Part shown: positions 52,141 to 63,288 of the stretch, in pieces
How positions within the stretch are numbered: the first letter of the stretch is position 1
Layout: each line of letters begins with the position of its first letter
Assembly (NCBI RefSeq): GCF_001570425.1
Contig: NZ_BCSX01000021.1
Location: 396,381-460,380, forward strand
Source: Mycolicibacterium brisbanense
GTDB lineage: Bacteria > Actinomycetota > Actinomycetes > Mycobacteriales > Mycobacteriaceae
DNA length: 64,000 nucleotides
Direction: 5' to 3'
Made by a program: the position numbers and the translations under genes
Notes under the pieces: generated by a model
Seen by the model: only the letters and a program-made list of their open reading frames with translations
The model's database searches: none
What the model was told of the DNA's origin: nothing

Positions 52141-53964
52141 ATGAGTGGACGCACCCGAGACGCGCAGCGGGTATTCGACGCGGGGGTTCTCTCGCTGGGG
52201 ATTCCCATCAACGGGGTCGAGGCGGACCGCGACATCGAGTACGCGAAGTTGGCATTCGCCCGGGCCACCGAATACGACCCCGATATGTGCGACGCCTGGC
52301 TCGGTCGCGTTGCCGCGGGCGAATCGAATCCCGAGATCATCTACCACCTCTACCGCACCAGCACCCTGACGCTGTTCCGGGAACAGCGCAGGCTGGGACT
52401 GCCCGGCCGGGCACTGGCGGGCCGCTTCCAGACCAACCTCTACATCGACTACGACCTGAGTTCGTTCACCGAGATCTGGCTGGCGTACGCCGCGAGCATG
52501 ATCGCCGGCCACGATTACAGCGAAGCCGAGCGCACGCTCGACGAGCTGGACCGCATCCGCGCCAGAATGCCCGGCGGCGACGCGAATTCCACGGAGATCT
52601 GCACCTACATTCGAGGTGTTCTACACTTTCTCACCCAGCGCTGGCCGGATGTGCTTGTCACACTGGCGAATTCGGCCAGCTTCACTGACGAGTACATCGG
52701 GGCGGGCGCCAACATGATGGTGGGCAGCGCATGTGCCCAGCTCGGATTGTTCGGCGAAGCGGTGCGTCGGCTCGAGCTGGCAGCGGCAGGCCCGATCCCC
52801 GCCGCGCGCCAGGCCTCCGAGTTCTGCCGCGCGCTCACCCTGCGCGAGATGGGGCGTGAGGACGACGCCAGGGCGGTGTTCGAACGGATCTACAGCGAGG
52901 ATCCGAGCTTCACCGCGAACATCGTCGCGCTGCGCGATCCGAAGTACCGGCTCGTCATCACCGATCAGGAGACCATCGATTCGCGCACCGACAGGTGGGA
53001 TCCCAAGTCTGCGCGTACCCGCGTGGAGATCGCCGACGAGGAGGCCGCCGACCGCCACCACGACTACCTGCGCCAGGCCCAGGACGAGCTGGACCGCCAG
53101 GTGGGGCTGGCCGAGGTGAAGACCCAGGTCGCCAAACTCCGGTCGACGGCCAAGCTGGCGAAAGTCCGTGAGGACAAGGGACTGAGCTCGGTGCCGCGCA
53201 GCCTGCACCTGGCTTTCACAGGGCCGCCCGGTACCGGCAAGACCACCATCGCTCGCGTGATCGCCAAGATCTACTGCGGGCTGGGGTTGCTGAAAACCTC
53301 GTCGGTGGTCGAGGCCACGCGTGCCGATTTCGTCGGCCAGCACCTCGGCAGCACTGCCATCAAGACCTCCGAACTCATCGATCGGGCGCTCGACGGGGTG
53401 TTGTTCATCGACGAGGCTTACACGTTGATCCAGTCCGGTCTGGCCGGGGGCGACGCGTTCGGCCGGGAGGCCGTCGACACGCTGCTGGCCAGGATGGAGG
53501 ACGACCGAGACCGACTGGTCGTCATCATCGCCGGCTATGACCGGGAGATCGATCGCTTCCTCGCGGCCAATGAGGGGCTGGCGTCCCGTTTTTCGCGCCG
53601 GATCCGGTTCAGCTCGTACAGCGCCACAGAACTCGGCGATATCGCCCAGATGATCGCCAAGGCACGCGACTCCGAACTCACCGACGATGCCTACCAGGAG
53701 CTGATCCTGATCTGCCAGCAGTTGTGCGACACCGAGGCGATCGACCAGACCGGAGTGGCCCGCCGCGCCATCGACATCGCCGGCAACGGGCGCTTCGTGC
53801 GCAACGTGGTCGAATCCGCCGAAGAGGAGCGGGCATTCCGGCTCAGTGAGGATCCTGACGTGGATCTCGAGGCACTCAGCGAAGACCTCCTGATGCGCAT
53901 CGAGCTCGCCGACATGCGGGCGGCGCTCAAGAACGTCCTCGAGATGCACAAGGCCGACGCATGA
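52141..53964 (+). CDS. eccA: ESX AAA+ ATPase EccA
   Basis: A 607-residue cytosolic AAA+ protein of the CbxX/CfqX type. An N-terminal TPR region (residues ~1-280) is followed by the ATPase domain with Walker A G361-PPGTGKTT and Walker B LFIDEAY (D424/E425). EccA helps to release EspG from PE/PPE clients. The ATG is chosen because it gives a normal N-terminus (TRDAQRVFDAGVLSLGIPI). It overlaps the next gene by 4 bp (ATGA). Confidence 0.93.
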   Translation: MSGRTRDAQRVFDAGVLSLGIPINGVEADRDIEYAKLAFARATEYDPDMCDAWLGRVAAGESNPEIIYHLYRTSTLTLFREQRRLGLPGRALAGRFQTNLYIDYDLSSFTEIWLAYAASMIAGHDYSEAERTLDELDRIRARMPGGDANSTEICTYIRGVLHFLTQRWPDVLVTLANSASFTDEYIGAGANMMVGSACAQLGLFGEAVRRLELAAAGPIPAARQASEFCRALTLREMGREDDARAVFERIYSEDPSFTANIVALRDPKYRLVITDQETIDSRTDRWDPKSARTRVEIADEEAADRHHDYLRQAQDELDRQVGLAEVKTQVAKLRSTAKLAKVREDKGLSSVPRSLHLAFTGPPGTGKTTIARVIAKIYCGLGLLKTSSVVEATRADFVGQHLGSTAIKTSELIDRALDGVLFIDEAYTLIQSGLAGGDAFGREAVDTLLARMEDDRDRLVVIIAGYDREIDRFLAANEGLASRFSRRIRFSSYSATELGDIAQMIAKARDSELTDDAYQELILICQQLCDTEAIDQTGVARRAIDIAGNGRFVRNVVESAEEERAFRLSEDPDVDLEALSEDLLMRIELADMRAALKNVLEMHKADA

Positions 53965-55109
53965 GCCACGAGTACGACGACCCGACGCGGCTGATCCCGC
54001 GCAATCTCGAGCAGGCAGGCACGTTCAGTCCGGACGATCCGACGCAGTTCATCGTGCGCCCCGCCGGTCCTCCGGTCCGCTACGTGCCGGCGCCGCCGGT
54101 TCCGTTGCAGACGCCGTTCGTCACCGGACACCATCCGGGGGCGATGATGGGCCAACCGGTCGTTCCGGGCCCGGAGCACCTGCGGCTGATCGCGCCGGTG
54201 CAGCGTCGGCCGACGCGCGGCTGGCGCAGGCTGGTGTATGCCCTGACCGGCGGGGCGGTCAATCCGGGTGAATCCCCGTACGAGCGCAATCGGCGTGCGC
54301 TGGTCGCCCGGGTCAACCGGCAGGTGCGCGGGGACTATCGCATCGCGGTGCTGTCTCTCAAGGGTGGTGTCGGAAAGACCACCACCACGGTCGCTTTGGG
54401 TGCGACGCTGGCGTCGGTTCGCGGGGACCGCGTGATCGCCGTCGACGCCAACCCCGACTTCGGGACGCTGGCACAGCGTGGGCCGGATCAGACCCGGGCC
54501 ACGGTGCGCGATCTGCTTGCCGACACGTCGATCCGGAGGTACTCCGATGTGCGGGCCTACACCTCGCAGAGTGAGAGCCGGCTGGAGATCATGGCTTCCG
54601 AACGCGATCCTGCCGCGTCGGAGGCGTTCTCCGAAGATGACTACCGGCAGGTGATCTCGCTGCTGCAGCGGTTCTACAACATCATCCTCACCGATTGCGG
54701 TACGGGACTCATGCATTCGGCGATGACCGGGGTTCTCGACGAGGCCAACGCCATCATCCTGGTGACGTCACCGGCCATGGACGGGGCCCGCAGCGCGTCG
54801 GGCACCCTGGACTGGCTGGCCCACCAGGGATACGAACATCTTGTGGCGAACGCTGTCGTCGTCGTCAGTTCCGCTCGCCCCGGCGCCACGTCGATGGATA
54901 TCGAGCAGCTGATGCAATATTTCCAAAGTCGTTCACGTGCTGTTCATTTCATCCCGTTCGACGATCATCTGGCCGAGGGGTCGGAAGTGGTCCTGAGCTT
55001 GATGAATCGTAAGACGCAGGACGCGTTCATCGAGTTGGCGGCGACGGTGGCCGACGCGTTCAGTTATCGCGAACATGGCCAGTTCGTCCCGATAACCCCT
55101 GCCAGATGA
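53961..55109 (+). CDS. EspI-like ParA/MinD-family ATPase, second copy
   Basis: A 382-residue paralogue of the ATPase upstream of eccA. It has a shorter, Pro-rich N-terminus (~115 residues), the same basic motif (WRRLVYALTGGAVNPGESP), Walker A at K134 (SLKGGVGKTTTTVA), DANPDFGTLAQ and TDCGTGLMHSAM. Identity in the ATPase half is high by eye. Translationally coupled to eccA. A 140-bp gap with nothing visible follows before the next gene. Confidence 0.85.
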   Translation: MSHEYDDPTRLIPRNLEQAGTFSPDDPTQFIVRPAGPPVRYVPAPPVPLQTPFVTGHHPGAMMGQPVVPGPEHLRLIAPVQRRPTRGWRRLVYALTGGAVNPGESPYERNRRALVARVNRQVRGDYRIAVLSLKGGVGKTTTTVALGATLASVRGDRVIAVDANPDFGTLAQRGPDQTRATVRDLLADTSIRRYSDVRAYTSQSESRLEIMASERDPAASEAFSEDDYRQVISLLQRFYNIILTDCGTGLMHSAMTGVLDEANAIILVTSPAMDGARSASGTLDWLAHQGYEHLVANAVVVVSSARPGATSMDIEQLMQYFQSRSRAVHFIPFDDHLAEGSEVVLSLMNRKTQDAFIELAATVADAFSYREHGQFVPITPAR

Positions 55110-55249
55110 GGCACCGGAGGCGTCATGACTGTTGCATGCCAAAAGATTCGGAGACTACAGTTTTCGCTAGCGCTGTGCCGGGCGATCCCGCGGCGACCGT
55201 CCGAAGACCAACCCAACTCAGTACCAACTCGACTCGGTAGGGGTCAGCT

Positions 55250-55567
55250 GTGACGTTGAAAGCGGATTTGGACCAAATGCGTACGGTCGCCGGGCATCTG
55301 GCGACACTGGGTGCCGAGGTGACGGGGCTCAAGTTCGGGCCCATGATGCTGGGCACCGATTCCGCGGCGCTGCAATCCGTCGGCGCGATGCAGCACATCC
55401 AGTACGACGTCCTGAACACCACGTTGATCCCGTCGTTCTCGGAGCGTCTGTCGGAGACCGGCGAGATCATGGTCAACTGTGCCGACAAGTTCAAGAACGC
55501 CGACGACACCAAGACGCTGGACATGGTCACCATGTTCACCAATGCCACCGGCAATTGGGGTGAATGA
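55250..55567 (+). CDS. Small EspC/DUF2580-like type VII secretion protein
   Basis: A 105-residue helical protein (LKADLDQMRTVAGHLATLGA; TLIPSFSERLSETGEIMVNC) of the type seen as EspC-like or DUF2580 proteins encoded before a large partner. The GTG start is used. It overlaps the following large gene by 4 bp (ATGA), so the two are coupled, as espC with espA. It has no W-x-G at the turn and no C-terminal YxxxD/E. Confidence 0.65.
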   Translation: MTLKADLDQMRTVAGHLATLGAEVTGLKFGPMMLGTDSAALQSVGAMQHIQYDVLNTTLIPSFSERLSETGEIMVNCADKFKNADDTKTLDMVTMFTNATGNWGE

Positions 55568-57861
55568 CAGTGGGATTCACCAAATCCCAGGTCCAGAGCA
55601 TGGACCCCAACGTCGTCTCCAACATCGCCGCCGGCTGGGACAAGCTCGGTACGACGCTCGAGCAGAAGTTCGACTCGTATGTGTCCCTGGTGAAAAACAC
55701 TGCCAGTGGCGGTTATTGGGAAGGCAAGGCTGCCGAGGCCGCGCAGAACCGGGCTGGCGACGACCGTAAGGTCGCGGTGAAACTGGTCGACGAGCTGCAA
55801 GGCGCCGCCAAGACCGCGCGCGGCGTTGCCACCGACATCGGTACGGCCCGCACCAATGTCCTCAACAAGGTCGTCGCGATCTCGGCCCAGCAGTTCACGG
55901 TCTGGGACAACTGGTCGGTGACCGACACGTCCGGGATTCAGGACACCGGGCAGCGTGCGGCGCTGGCCCGCCAGTACGCCGGGGAACTCACCACGCTGGT
56001 CAACGCATTGGTCACCGCCGATTCCAACGGGGCCAAGACCATCAACGGGCTGGCCGCCAACTTGATCGCCAAGTTCACCAATCCGACGTCGCTGAGCGGC
56101 CAGCAGGGCACCTCGGATGGACAGGCGTTGCAGAGCGGCAAGATCCCGCCGGATGTGCTGCAGCGCCTCAAAGAAGCGGGATCGCTGACTCCCGAACAGC
56201 TCAAAGCGCTGCAATCCGGTGAGCCCGTGGACATTCCTGCCTCGCAGATGGAGTACATCAACGCCCTGATGCGCTCGCTGGACGGCAAGTCGCCCGAAGA
56301 CATCGAGAAGCTCCTCAACTCGCTGCCCACCGATGCCCGCACGGGCATGGCCAACACGTTCCAGATCGCGTCCAACGGGCGGGTGACGGCGTCGGTCGAA
56401 GGCAACGTCGACGTCCCGACCAGCGGCGGTTTCAACCTGTTGCCGCAGAAGATGCGTGACTCGCTGACCCGTAAAGACCTGGTGCAGTACGGATCCACCA
56501 TGGCAGGCACCCAGAGCACAGGGTTCCCGATTCTCTTCAACACCGTCAACGTCAACGGGGTCGGCACCAACCAGGCCATCGCCCGGATCGCGGGGATGGG
56601 CGACGCCAACATGCGGGCCGGCTCGAGCCTCGACGGCAAGGTGATGGATGTCGCGGGGCAGTATCTCGACGCGCAGGTGCGTGCCGAGACGGGCCCGAAG
56701 GATACGACGATGTTCTCGATCGACGGTCACGGTGCGGACCCGAAGAAGGAGCAGATCACCGAGCCGATGTTCCACGCGGTCGCCGACGACAAGTTCGCCG
56801 TCGCTGCGGCTGTGACCGATCCGCACACCGGTCAGCGGTTGGTCGGCGACGTGTTTCAGCACGAATGGCCCGACAACGGCAAGACCGTGTCCGAGTTGTT
56901 TCACACCACCGCTGACGATGCCGTCGCCAAGCCAGGTGATCCGGTGGACACCAAGAACGCTCAGCTGCACGGCCAGATCGCCGAAGCCACAGCCGATTAC
57001 ATGGCCGATCACAAAAAGGACCTGCTGCGGGTCCCGGGGTATCAGGACAAGATGTCGGCCGGTCAGCTCAATCCCGATCTGATGCGCAACCTCGCCGACG
57101 ATCTGGCGCCGTACTACAGCACGTTCGCCGGTGCCGAAACCATCCCGGGCGTCCATCATTTCGAGCAGAAAAGCCAGTTGGCCAACATGTACGCGGTGCT
57201 GGCCAGCGACCCCGAGGCGGGTGTGAAGGCTGCCAGTTACACCTACGCGCAGGAGAATGCGCTCGCAGCGCAGTACGGCAGCGGCAACGGCGTGAGCACC
57301 TACGGTCAGCTCGCCGGGCAGATGCACAGCGCCCTGGTCGACGGCACCCTCGACGCGAAGACGACCATGGGCCAGAACGACGTCTACAACGCGCAGTGGC
57401 AGTACGCCGTGAACTCCGCGAACTTCGACACCGCGAAATCCGTGGCCACCACGGCATTTGACGCAGCCGGTATGAAACCGGCGAAGTGGGCCGTCGACAT
57501 CATCGCCCCGCAGGCCAAGCTGGCGCTGATGGGCATTGTCGATCAGCAGGCCGTGACCAATCCGCAGAACGGCGTGCCGTACCAGCACGCGACCAACGAG
57601 GTCGACTCGAGCGTGACCATGCAGAACGTGCTCAACGGGTTGGAGAGCAGGGACCCCGCCGTCGTCAACGATCCGGCGCTGGCGTCCCTGCGGGAGACCG
57701 AGCCCGACGGTGACGTTCGTCTTGTGGTTCAGGGCCTGACCGAACAGGAGCTGCTCAAGGACCGGTTGAAGGCCGCCTACGGCATCGACCTCGAGCAATG
57801 GACCAACGAGTACGACGTCGGGGCGCGCGCCGGGGTGATCCAGAGCAAGTCGGGCAGGTAA
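55564..57861 (+). CDS. Large WXG-type protein, putative ESX effector
   Basis: A 765-residue soluble protein. The N-terminal ~110 residues are helical with a W-E-G turn (GGYWEGKAAEAAQNRAGDD), the hallmark of type VII export domains. A helical middle (LKEAGSLTPEQLKALQSGEP; SPEDIEKLLNSLP) and a long C-terminal region of ~450 residues follow, with motifs such as SIDGHGADPKKE and HEWPDNGKTVSELF. It resembles the large mycobacterial proteins annotated as TPR-repeat-region proteins. No toxin active site is recognised and no obvious immunity gene follows. Function unknown. Confidence 0.7.
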   Translation: MTVGFTKSQVQSMDPNVVSNIAAGWDKLGTTLEQKFDSYVSLVKNTASGGYWEGKAAEAAQNRAGDDRKVAVKLVDELQGAAKTARGVATDIGTARTNVLNKVVAISAQQFTVWDNWSVTDTSGIQDTGQRAALARQYAGELTTLVNALVTADSNGAKTINGLAANLIAKFTNPTSLSGQQGTSDGQALQSGKIPPDVLQRLKEAGSLTPEQLKALQSGEPVDIPASQMEYINALMRSLDGKSPEDIEKLLNSLPTDARTGMANTFQIASNGRVTASVEGNVDVPTSGGFNLLPQKMRDSLTRKDLVQYGSTMAGTQSTGFPILFNTVNVNGVGTNQAIARIAGMGDANMRAGSSLDGKVMDVAGQYLDAQVRAETGPKDTTMFSIDGHGADPKKEQITEPMFHAVADDKFAVAAAVTDPHTGQRLVGDVFQHEWPDNGKTVSELFHTTADDAVAKPGDPVDTKNAQLHGQIAEATADYMADHKKDLLRVPGYQDKMSAGQLNPDLMRNLADDLAPYYSTFAGAETIPGVHHFEQKSQLANMYAVLASDPEAGVKAASYTYAQENALAAQYGSGNGVSTYGQLAGQMHSALVDGTLDAKTTMGQNDVYNAQWQYAVNSANFDTAKSVATTAFDAAGMKPAKWAVDIIAPQAKLALMGIVDQQAVTNPQNGVPYQHATNEVDSSVTMQNVLNGLESRDPAVVNDPALASLRETEPDGDVRLVVQGLTEQELLKDRLKAAYGIDLEQWTNEYDVGARAGVIQSKSGR

Positions 57862-57905
57862 CTCGAAGCGTGACAGATCGGGCCGATTTCGTTACGGTCC
57901 GCGGT

Positions 57906-58742
57906 ATGACTCGAGTGTCGGTGATCACCGGTGGCGCGGGCGGCATGGGCACTGCCACCGCCAAGATCGTCGGCCGCGATCACAGCGTCGTTCTGTGCGA
58001 TGTGCGGCAGGACCGGCTCGACACCGCGCTGTCTCAACTCAGTGACCTCGGCATCGATGCCACCGCCGTCAACTGCGACGTCACCGACCGGCAGGCGGTC
58101 GACGAGCTGTTCGATACCGCTTCCGGCCTCGGGCCCGTCGCTTCGGTGATCCACGCCGCGGGCGTGAGCCCCAGCATGGGCGACGGTGATTACGTGATGC
58201 GGACCAATGCGCTCGGCACGGTCAACGTCAACGAGGTCTTCTACGCCGCTGCTCCGGAAGGCGCCGCCATCGTCAACGTGGCGTCGATGGCCGCGCACCT
58301 GCTGCCCGATGCGTTGATCCCGGCCGCGCAATTCCCGCTGGCCCTGCGCGACGAGGAGCAGTTCATGAGCGGCATGGCCGCTGCCTGCGGGATCGGCGGT
58401 GAGCAGGCCCGCGCCGGGCTCGCCTACGCCGTCAGCAAGAACTTCGTGAAGTGGTACAGCTCGTCGCAGGCCGAGCGGTTCAACTCCCGCGGGTTGCGGA
58501 TCGTCTCGGTGTCCCCCGGATCCGTGGACACCGAGATGGGCCGGCTCGAGGAGCAGGCCGGTGCCGGCGCGATGGTCGCCGACGCCGCCGTGCCGCGGTG
58601 GGGCAAGCCCGAAGAGATGGCCGAGCTGTTCGCGTTCTGCGCCAGTGACCGGGCCGGCTATCTGACGGGCACCGACATCCTCAACGACGGCGGTGTGGTC
58701 GCCTCCGTACGCGAACGCGCGCGCGTCGCACAAGCCGGCTGA
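57906..58742 (+). CDS. Short-chain dehydrogenase/reductase
   Basis: A 278-residue SDR. The cofactor motif is VITGGAGGMGTATA (TGxxxGxG) with acidic D in LCDVR favouring NAD. Catalytic Tyr/Lys are in GLAYAVSKNFVKW, and SPGSVDTEMG and YLTGTDILNDGG are typical. The substrate is not predictable, though hydroxysteroid-type enzymes look similar. ATG at 57906; an in-frame GTG at 57870 would add 12 residues. It lies between the putative ESX effector and gyrA, so it may be the right-hand flank of the insertion. Confidence 0.87.
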   Translation: MTRVSVITGGAGGMGTATAKIVGRDHSVVLCDVRQDRLDTALSQLSDLGIDATAVNCDVTDRQAVDELFDTASGLGPVASVIHAAGVSPSMGDGDYVMRTNALGTVNVNEVFYAAAPEGAAIVNVASMAAHLLPDALIPAAQFPLALRDEEQFMSGMAAACGIGGEQARAGLAYAVSKNFVKWYSSSQAERFNSRGLRIVSVSPGSVDTEMGRLEEQAGAGAMVADAAVPRWGKPEEMAELFAFCASDRAGYLTGTDILNDGGVVASVRERARVAQAG

Positions 58743-58933
58743 TGTGACTTGTGCAACTTCTGTAACACCGGCTGTTAGCGCAGGTGCACAGGCCTTCCGT
58801 CGGCCGCACCCGAAAACCTTTTGACGAGATTGCTCCGACGCGTCTGGAGGTGCTGAGCTACTGACCAACTAGACTTTGGGGGTTGCCCGAGGTTGCTCTG
58901 GTCGCCCGGGCGTGCCTGACGAACGAGGATTAG

Positions 58934-61447
<2,514 letters not shown>

Positions 61448-61496
61448 CGCAGCCGCCGAGGCACCTGGCCCTCGGCCTGAGCTAAGGAGCTGTTAG

Positions 61497-62393
61497 GTGA
61501 CTTCACCGAGCGAGCCGGGGTACCCGCGTACGGGCGACCGGCCCGGCAGCGGTACCAACGGCTCAGGATCCGAGGGCGGGGGCGTCGGTAACGTGCCCCG
61601 GCCGACGGGCAACATCACCGAGACGGGTGAGGTGCCACCGTGGCAGCGGGGCAAGGCTGCCCGGCCCGCCGAGCCTCGTCAGGACAGCGGCCGCAGTTCT
61701 GGGAGCCACTCCGCCGGCGTCGAGGCGCGGTTGCAGCGCTTCGTGTCGGGCGGTGAGGCGACCGAGGCCGAGCCGCCACGGCAGCGTCCTGAGCCGACGC
61801 GTCCCGAGCCGTCACGCCCGGAGCCACCCCGTACGGAGGCTCCTCGTTCCGACGCGTCACGATCGGAACCGGGACGCACCGAGGCCTACGCCAGCGAGCT
61901 CCCTGACTTGTCAGGGCCCACGCCACGGCCTCCGCAGCGCAAGGCTGCTGAGGCGCCTGCGGCGTCGCGCTCGTCGTCCTCGGGTGCCACCAGCCGCATC
62001 CAGGTCGCCAGCCGCACGTCGACCAAGGGGCCCCTCCGGGCCAGCATGCAGATCCGGCGCGTGGACCCGTGGACCGTGCTGAAGGTGGCCCTGGTGCTGT
62101 CCTCGGCGCTGTTCTTCGTGTGGATGATCGCGGTGGCGTTCCTGTACCTCGTGCTCGGCGGCATGGGCGTGTGGAGCAAGCTCAACAGCAACGTGGGCGA
62201 CCTGCTCACCAGCAGCGGCGGCAACGCCGGCGGAGAACTCGTGTCCAGCGGCACGATCTTCGGCGGCGCGGCATTGATCGGCCTGGTGAACATCGTCGTG
62301 CTGACGGCGATGGCCACGATCGGCGCGTTCATCTACAACCTGACCACCGACCTCGTCGGCGGTATCGAGGTGACGCTCGCCGACCGGGATTGA
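61497..62393 (+). CDS. DUF3566 membrane protein (Rv0007-like)
   Basis: A 298-residue protein. About 170 residues of disordered Pro/Arg/Glu-rich sequence contain repeats of the type RPEPSRPEPPRTEAPRSD. The DUF3566 domain follows, with two TM segments (LVLSSALFFVWMIAVAFLYL; ALIGLVNIVVLTAMATIGAF). It is the constant neighbour of gyrA in mycobacteria. GTG start with AAGGAG 7 bp upstream. Confidence 0.92.
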   Translation: MTSPSEPGYPRTGDRPGSGTNGSGSEGGGVGNVPRPTGNITETGEVPPWQRGKAARPAEPRQDSGRSSGSHSAGVEARLQRFVSGGEATEAEPPRQRPEPTRPEPSRPEPPRTEAPRSDASRSEPGRTEAYASELPDLSGPTPRPPQRKAAEAPAASRSSSSGATSRIQVASRTSTKGPLRASMQIRRVDPWTVLKVALVLSSALFFVWMIAVAFLYLVLGGMGVWSKLNSNVGDLLTSSGGNAGGELVSSGTIFGGAALIGLVNIVVLTAMATIGAFIYNLTTDLVGGIEVTLADRD

Positions 62394-62423
62394 CGGCCGG
62401 TTCACCGGCCGGAATCAACCGGT

Positions 62424-62453
62424 TTGGGAGACGGGGCATCGGTACGGTAATCT
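62424..62453 (+). promoter_or_regulatory. Candidate promoter of tRNA-Ile
   Basis: TTGGGA (62424-62429) and TAATCT (62448-62453) are 18 bp apart and lie 24 bp before the tRNA. They resemble a SigA promoter by eye. Confidence 0.35.
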
Positions 62454-62476
62454 CGTCGCTCGGTCGTCCCCAATAA

Positions 62477-62550
62477 GGGCCTATAGCTCAGGCGGTTAGA
62501 GCGCTTCGCTGATAACGAAGAGGTCGGAGGTTCGAGTCCTCCTAGGCCCA
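62477..62550 (+). tRNA. ileT: tRNA-Ile (GAT anticodon)
   Basis: A 74-nt tRNA ending in the discriminator A, with CCA not encoded. The acceptor stem GGGCCTA pairs with TAGGCCC. The anticodon loop CTGATAA lies on the stem CTTCG/CGAAG and gives anticodon GAT. The T-arm is GGAGG-TTCGAGT-CCTCC. Confidence 0.97.
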
Positions 62551-62600
62551 CGGAACCGGCATTGCCGGTCGTGTCGGTACTGCCCAACCGGAGGTCCACC

Positions 62601-62702
62601 ATGAAGTTGGTGTTGGCACTCGCGGTGGCAGCTGTGGCGGTGATCGTGTGGCGATCCCGACACGGCGCAGAGGTGTGGCACCAGGCGGCAGAGCCGTCCT
62701 GA
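62601..62702 (+). CDS. DLW-39 family micro-protein
   Basis: A 33-residue peptide (MKLVLALAVAAVAVIVWRSR, then HGAEVWHQAAEPS) with a GGAGG ribosome-binding site 6 bp before the ATG. It is one hydrophobic helix plus a short polar tail, located between tRNA-Ile and tRNA-Ala. Its position and pattern match the actinobacterial DLW-39 family, whose signature Asp-Leu-Trp appears here as A-E-V-W. The function is unknown; too short for most gene finders. Confidence 0.75.
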   Translation: MKLVLALAVAAVAVIVWRSRHGAEVWHQAAEPS

Positions 62703-62712
62703 TCCCAGGCAC

Positions 62713-62785
62713 GGGGCCTTAGCTCAGTTGGTAGAGCGCTGCCTTTGCAAGGCAGATGTCAGGAGTTCGAATCTCCTAGGCTCCA
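62713..62785 (+). tRNA. alaT: tRNA-Ala (TGC anticodon)
   Basis: A 73-nt tRNA including the discriminator A. The acceptor GGGGCCT pairs with AGGCTCC with one G-T pair. The anticodon stem CTGCC/GGCAG holds the loop TTTGCAA, anticodon TGC. The T-loop is TTCGAAT. Confidence 0.97.
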
Positions 62786-62879
62786 CAACTTTTCAGTTCC
62801 CGGCCGCGAAATCGCTTGCGGCCGAACATCTTCAGCAACATCCCAGAATTTCGTGAGGACGTTGCTAGGGTCGGCTGAC

Positions 62880-63284
62880 ATGAGCTACAGCCAGAGAATT
62901 GTCACAGCCCTGGCCGCGCTTGTGGTGTGCAGTGCGGCCGCGTGCGGGAGTCAGACCACCGAGCAGGCACCGACGAGTACCAGCCCGGCGACGTCGTCGT
63001 CCACCGCGAAACCCGCCGCACCTGCCGCCCCGACCCAGCAGCGCACCGCCCCCGCGGCTCCGGGTTCGACGGTCCCGATGATGCCGAATCCGAACGGTGA
63101 CGGCTCCGAGGTCCCCTGTGAGGGCACGATCTGCACGAACCCGAATCACGGCGCGGGTGATGACCCGGCGGACAACGGTGGTGCGGTGATGCCCAATCCG
63201 AACGGCGACGGATCCGAGGTCCCGTGTGAGGGGACCATCTGCACCAACCCCAACCACGGCGCGGGCGACGACGGCAACGGATAA
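62880..63284 (+). CDS. Putative secreted or lipoprotein with a duplicated Cys-containing repeat
   Basis: A 134-residue exported protein. A signal sequence (YSQRIVTALAALVVCSAAAC) ends in a weak lipobox, the Cys at residue 22 being the lipidation candidate. A Ser/Thr/Pro/Ala-rich stretch (residues ~25-65) is followed by two identical 28-residue repeats, each with two Cys (GSEVPCEGTICTNPNHG). The repeats suggest a disulfide-rich surface module. I recognise no family. It starts shortly after tRNA-Ala. Confidence 0.65.
   Translation: MSYSQRIVTALAALVVCSAAACGSQTTEQAPTSTSPATSSSTAKPAAPAAPTQQRTAPAAPGSTVPMMPNPNGDGSEVPCEGTICTNPNHGAGDDPADNGGAVMPNPNGDGSEVPCEGTICTNPNHGAGDDGNG
63081..63272 (+). repeat. Duplicated 84-bp repeat in the lipoprotein gene
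   Basis: Copy 1 is at 63081-63164 and copy 2 at 63189-63272. They encode the same 28 residues, but several third codon positions differ (for example CCG/CCC, GGT/GGC, ACG/ACC). The copies are separated by 24 bp encoding PADNGGAV. Confidence 0.9.
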
Positions 63285-63288
63285 TCCG

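Noticed and set aside
55123..57798. Minus-strand open frame of 891 codons opposite the 765-residue ESX gene
   Set aside because: Low-complexity composition, no ribosome-binding site and complete overlap with a gene that has recognisable WXG features.
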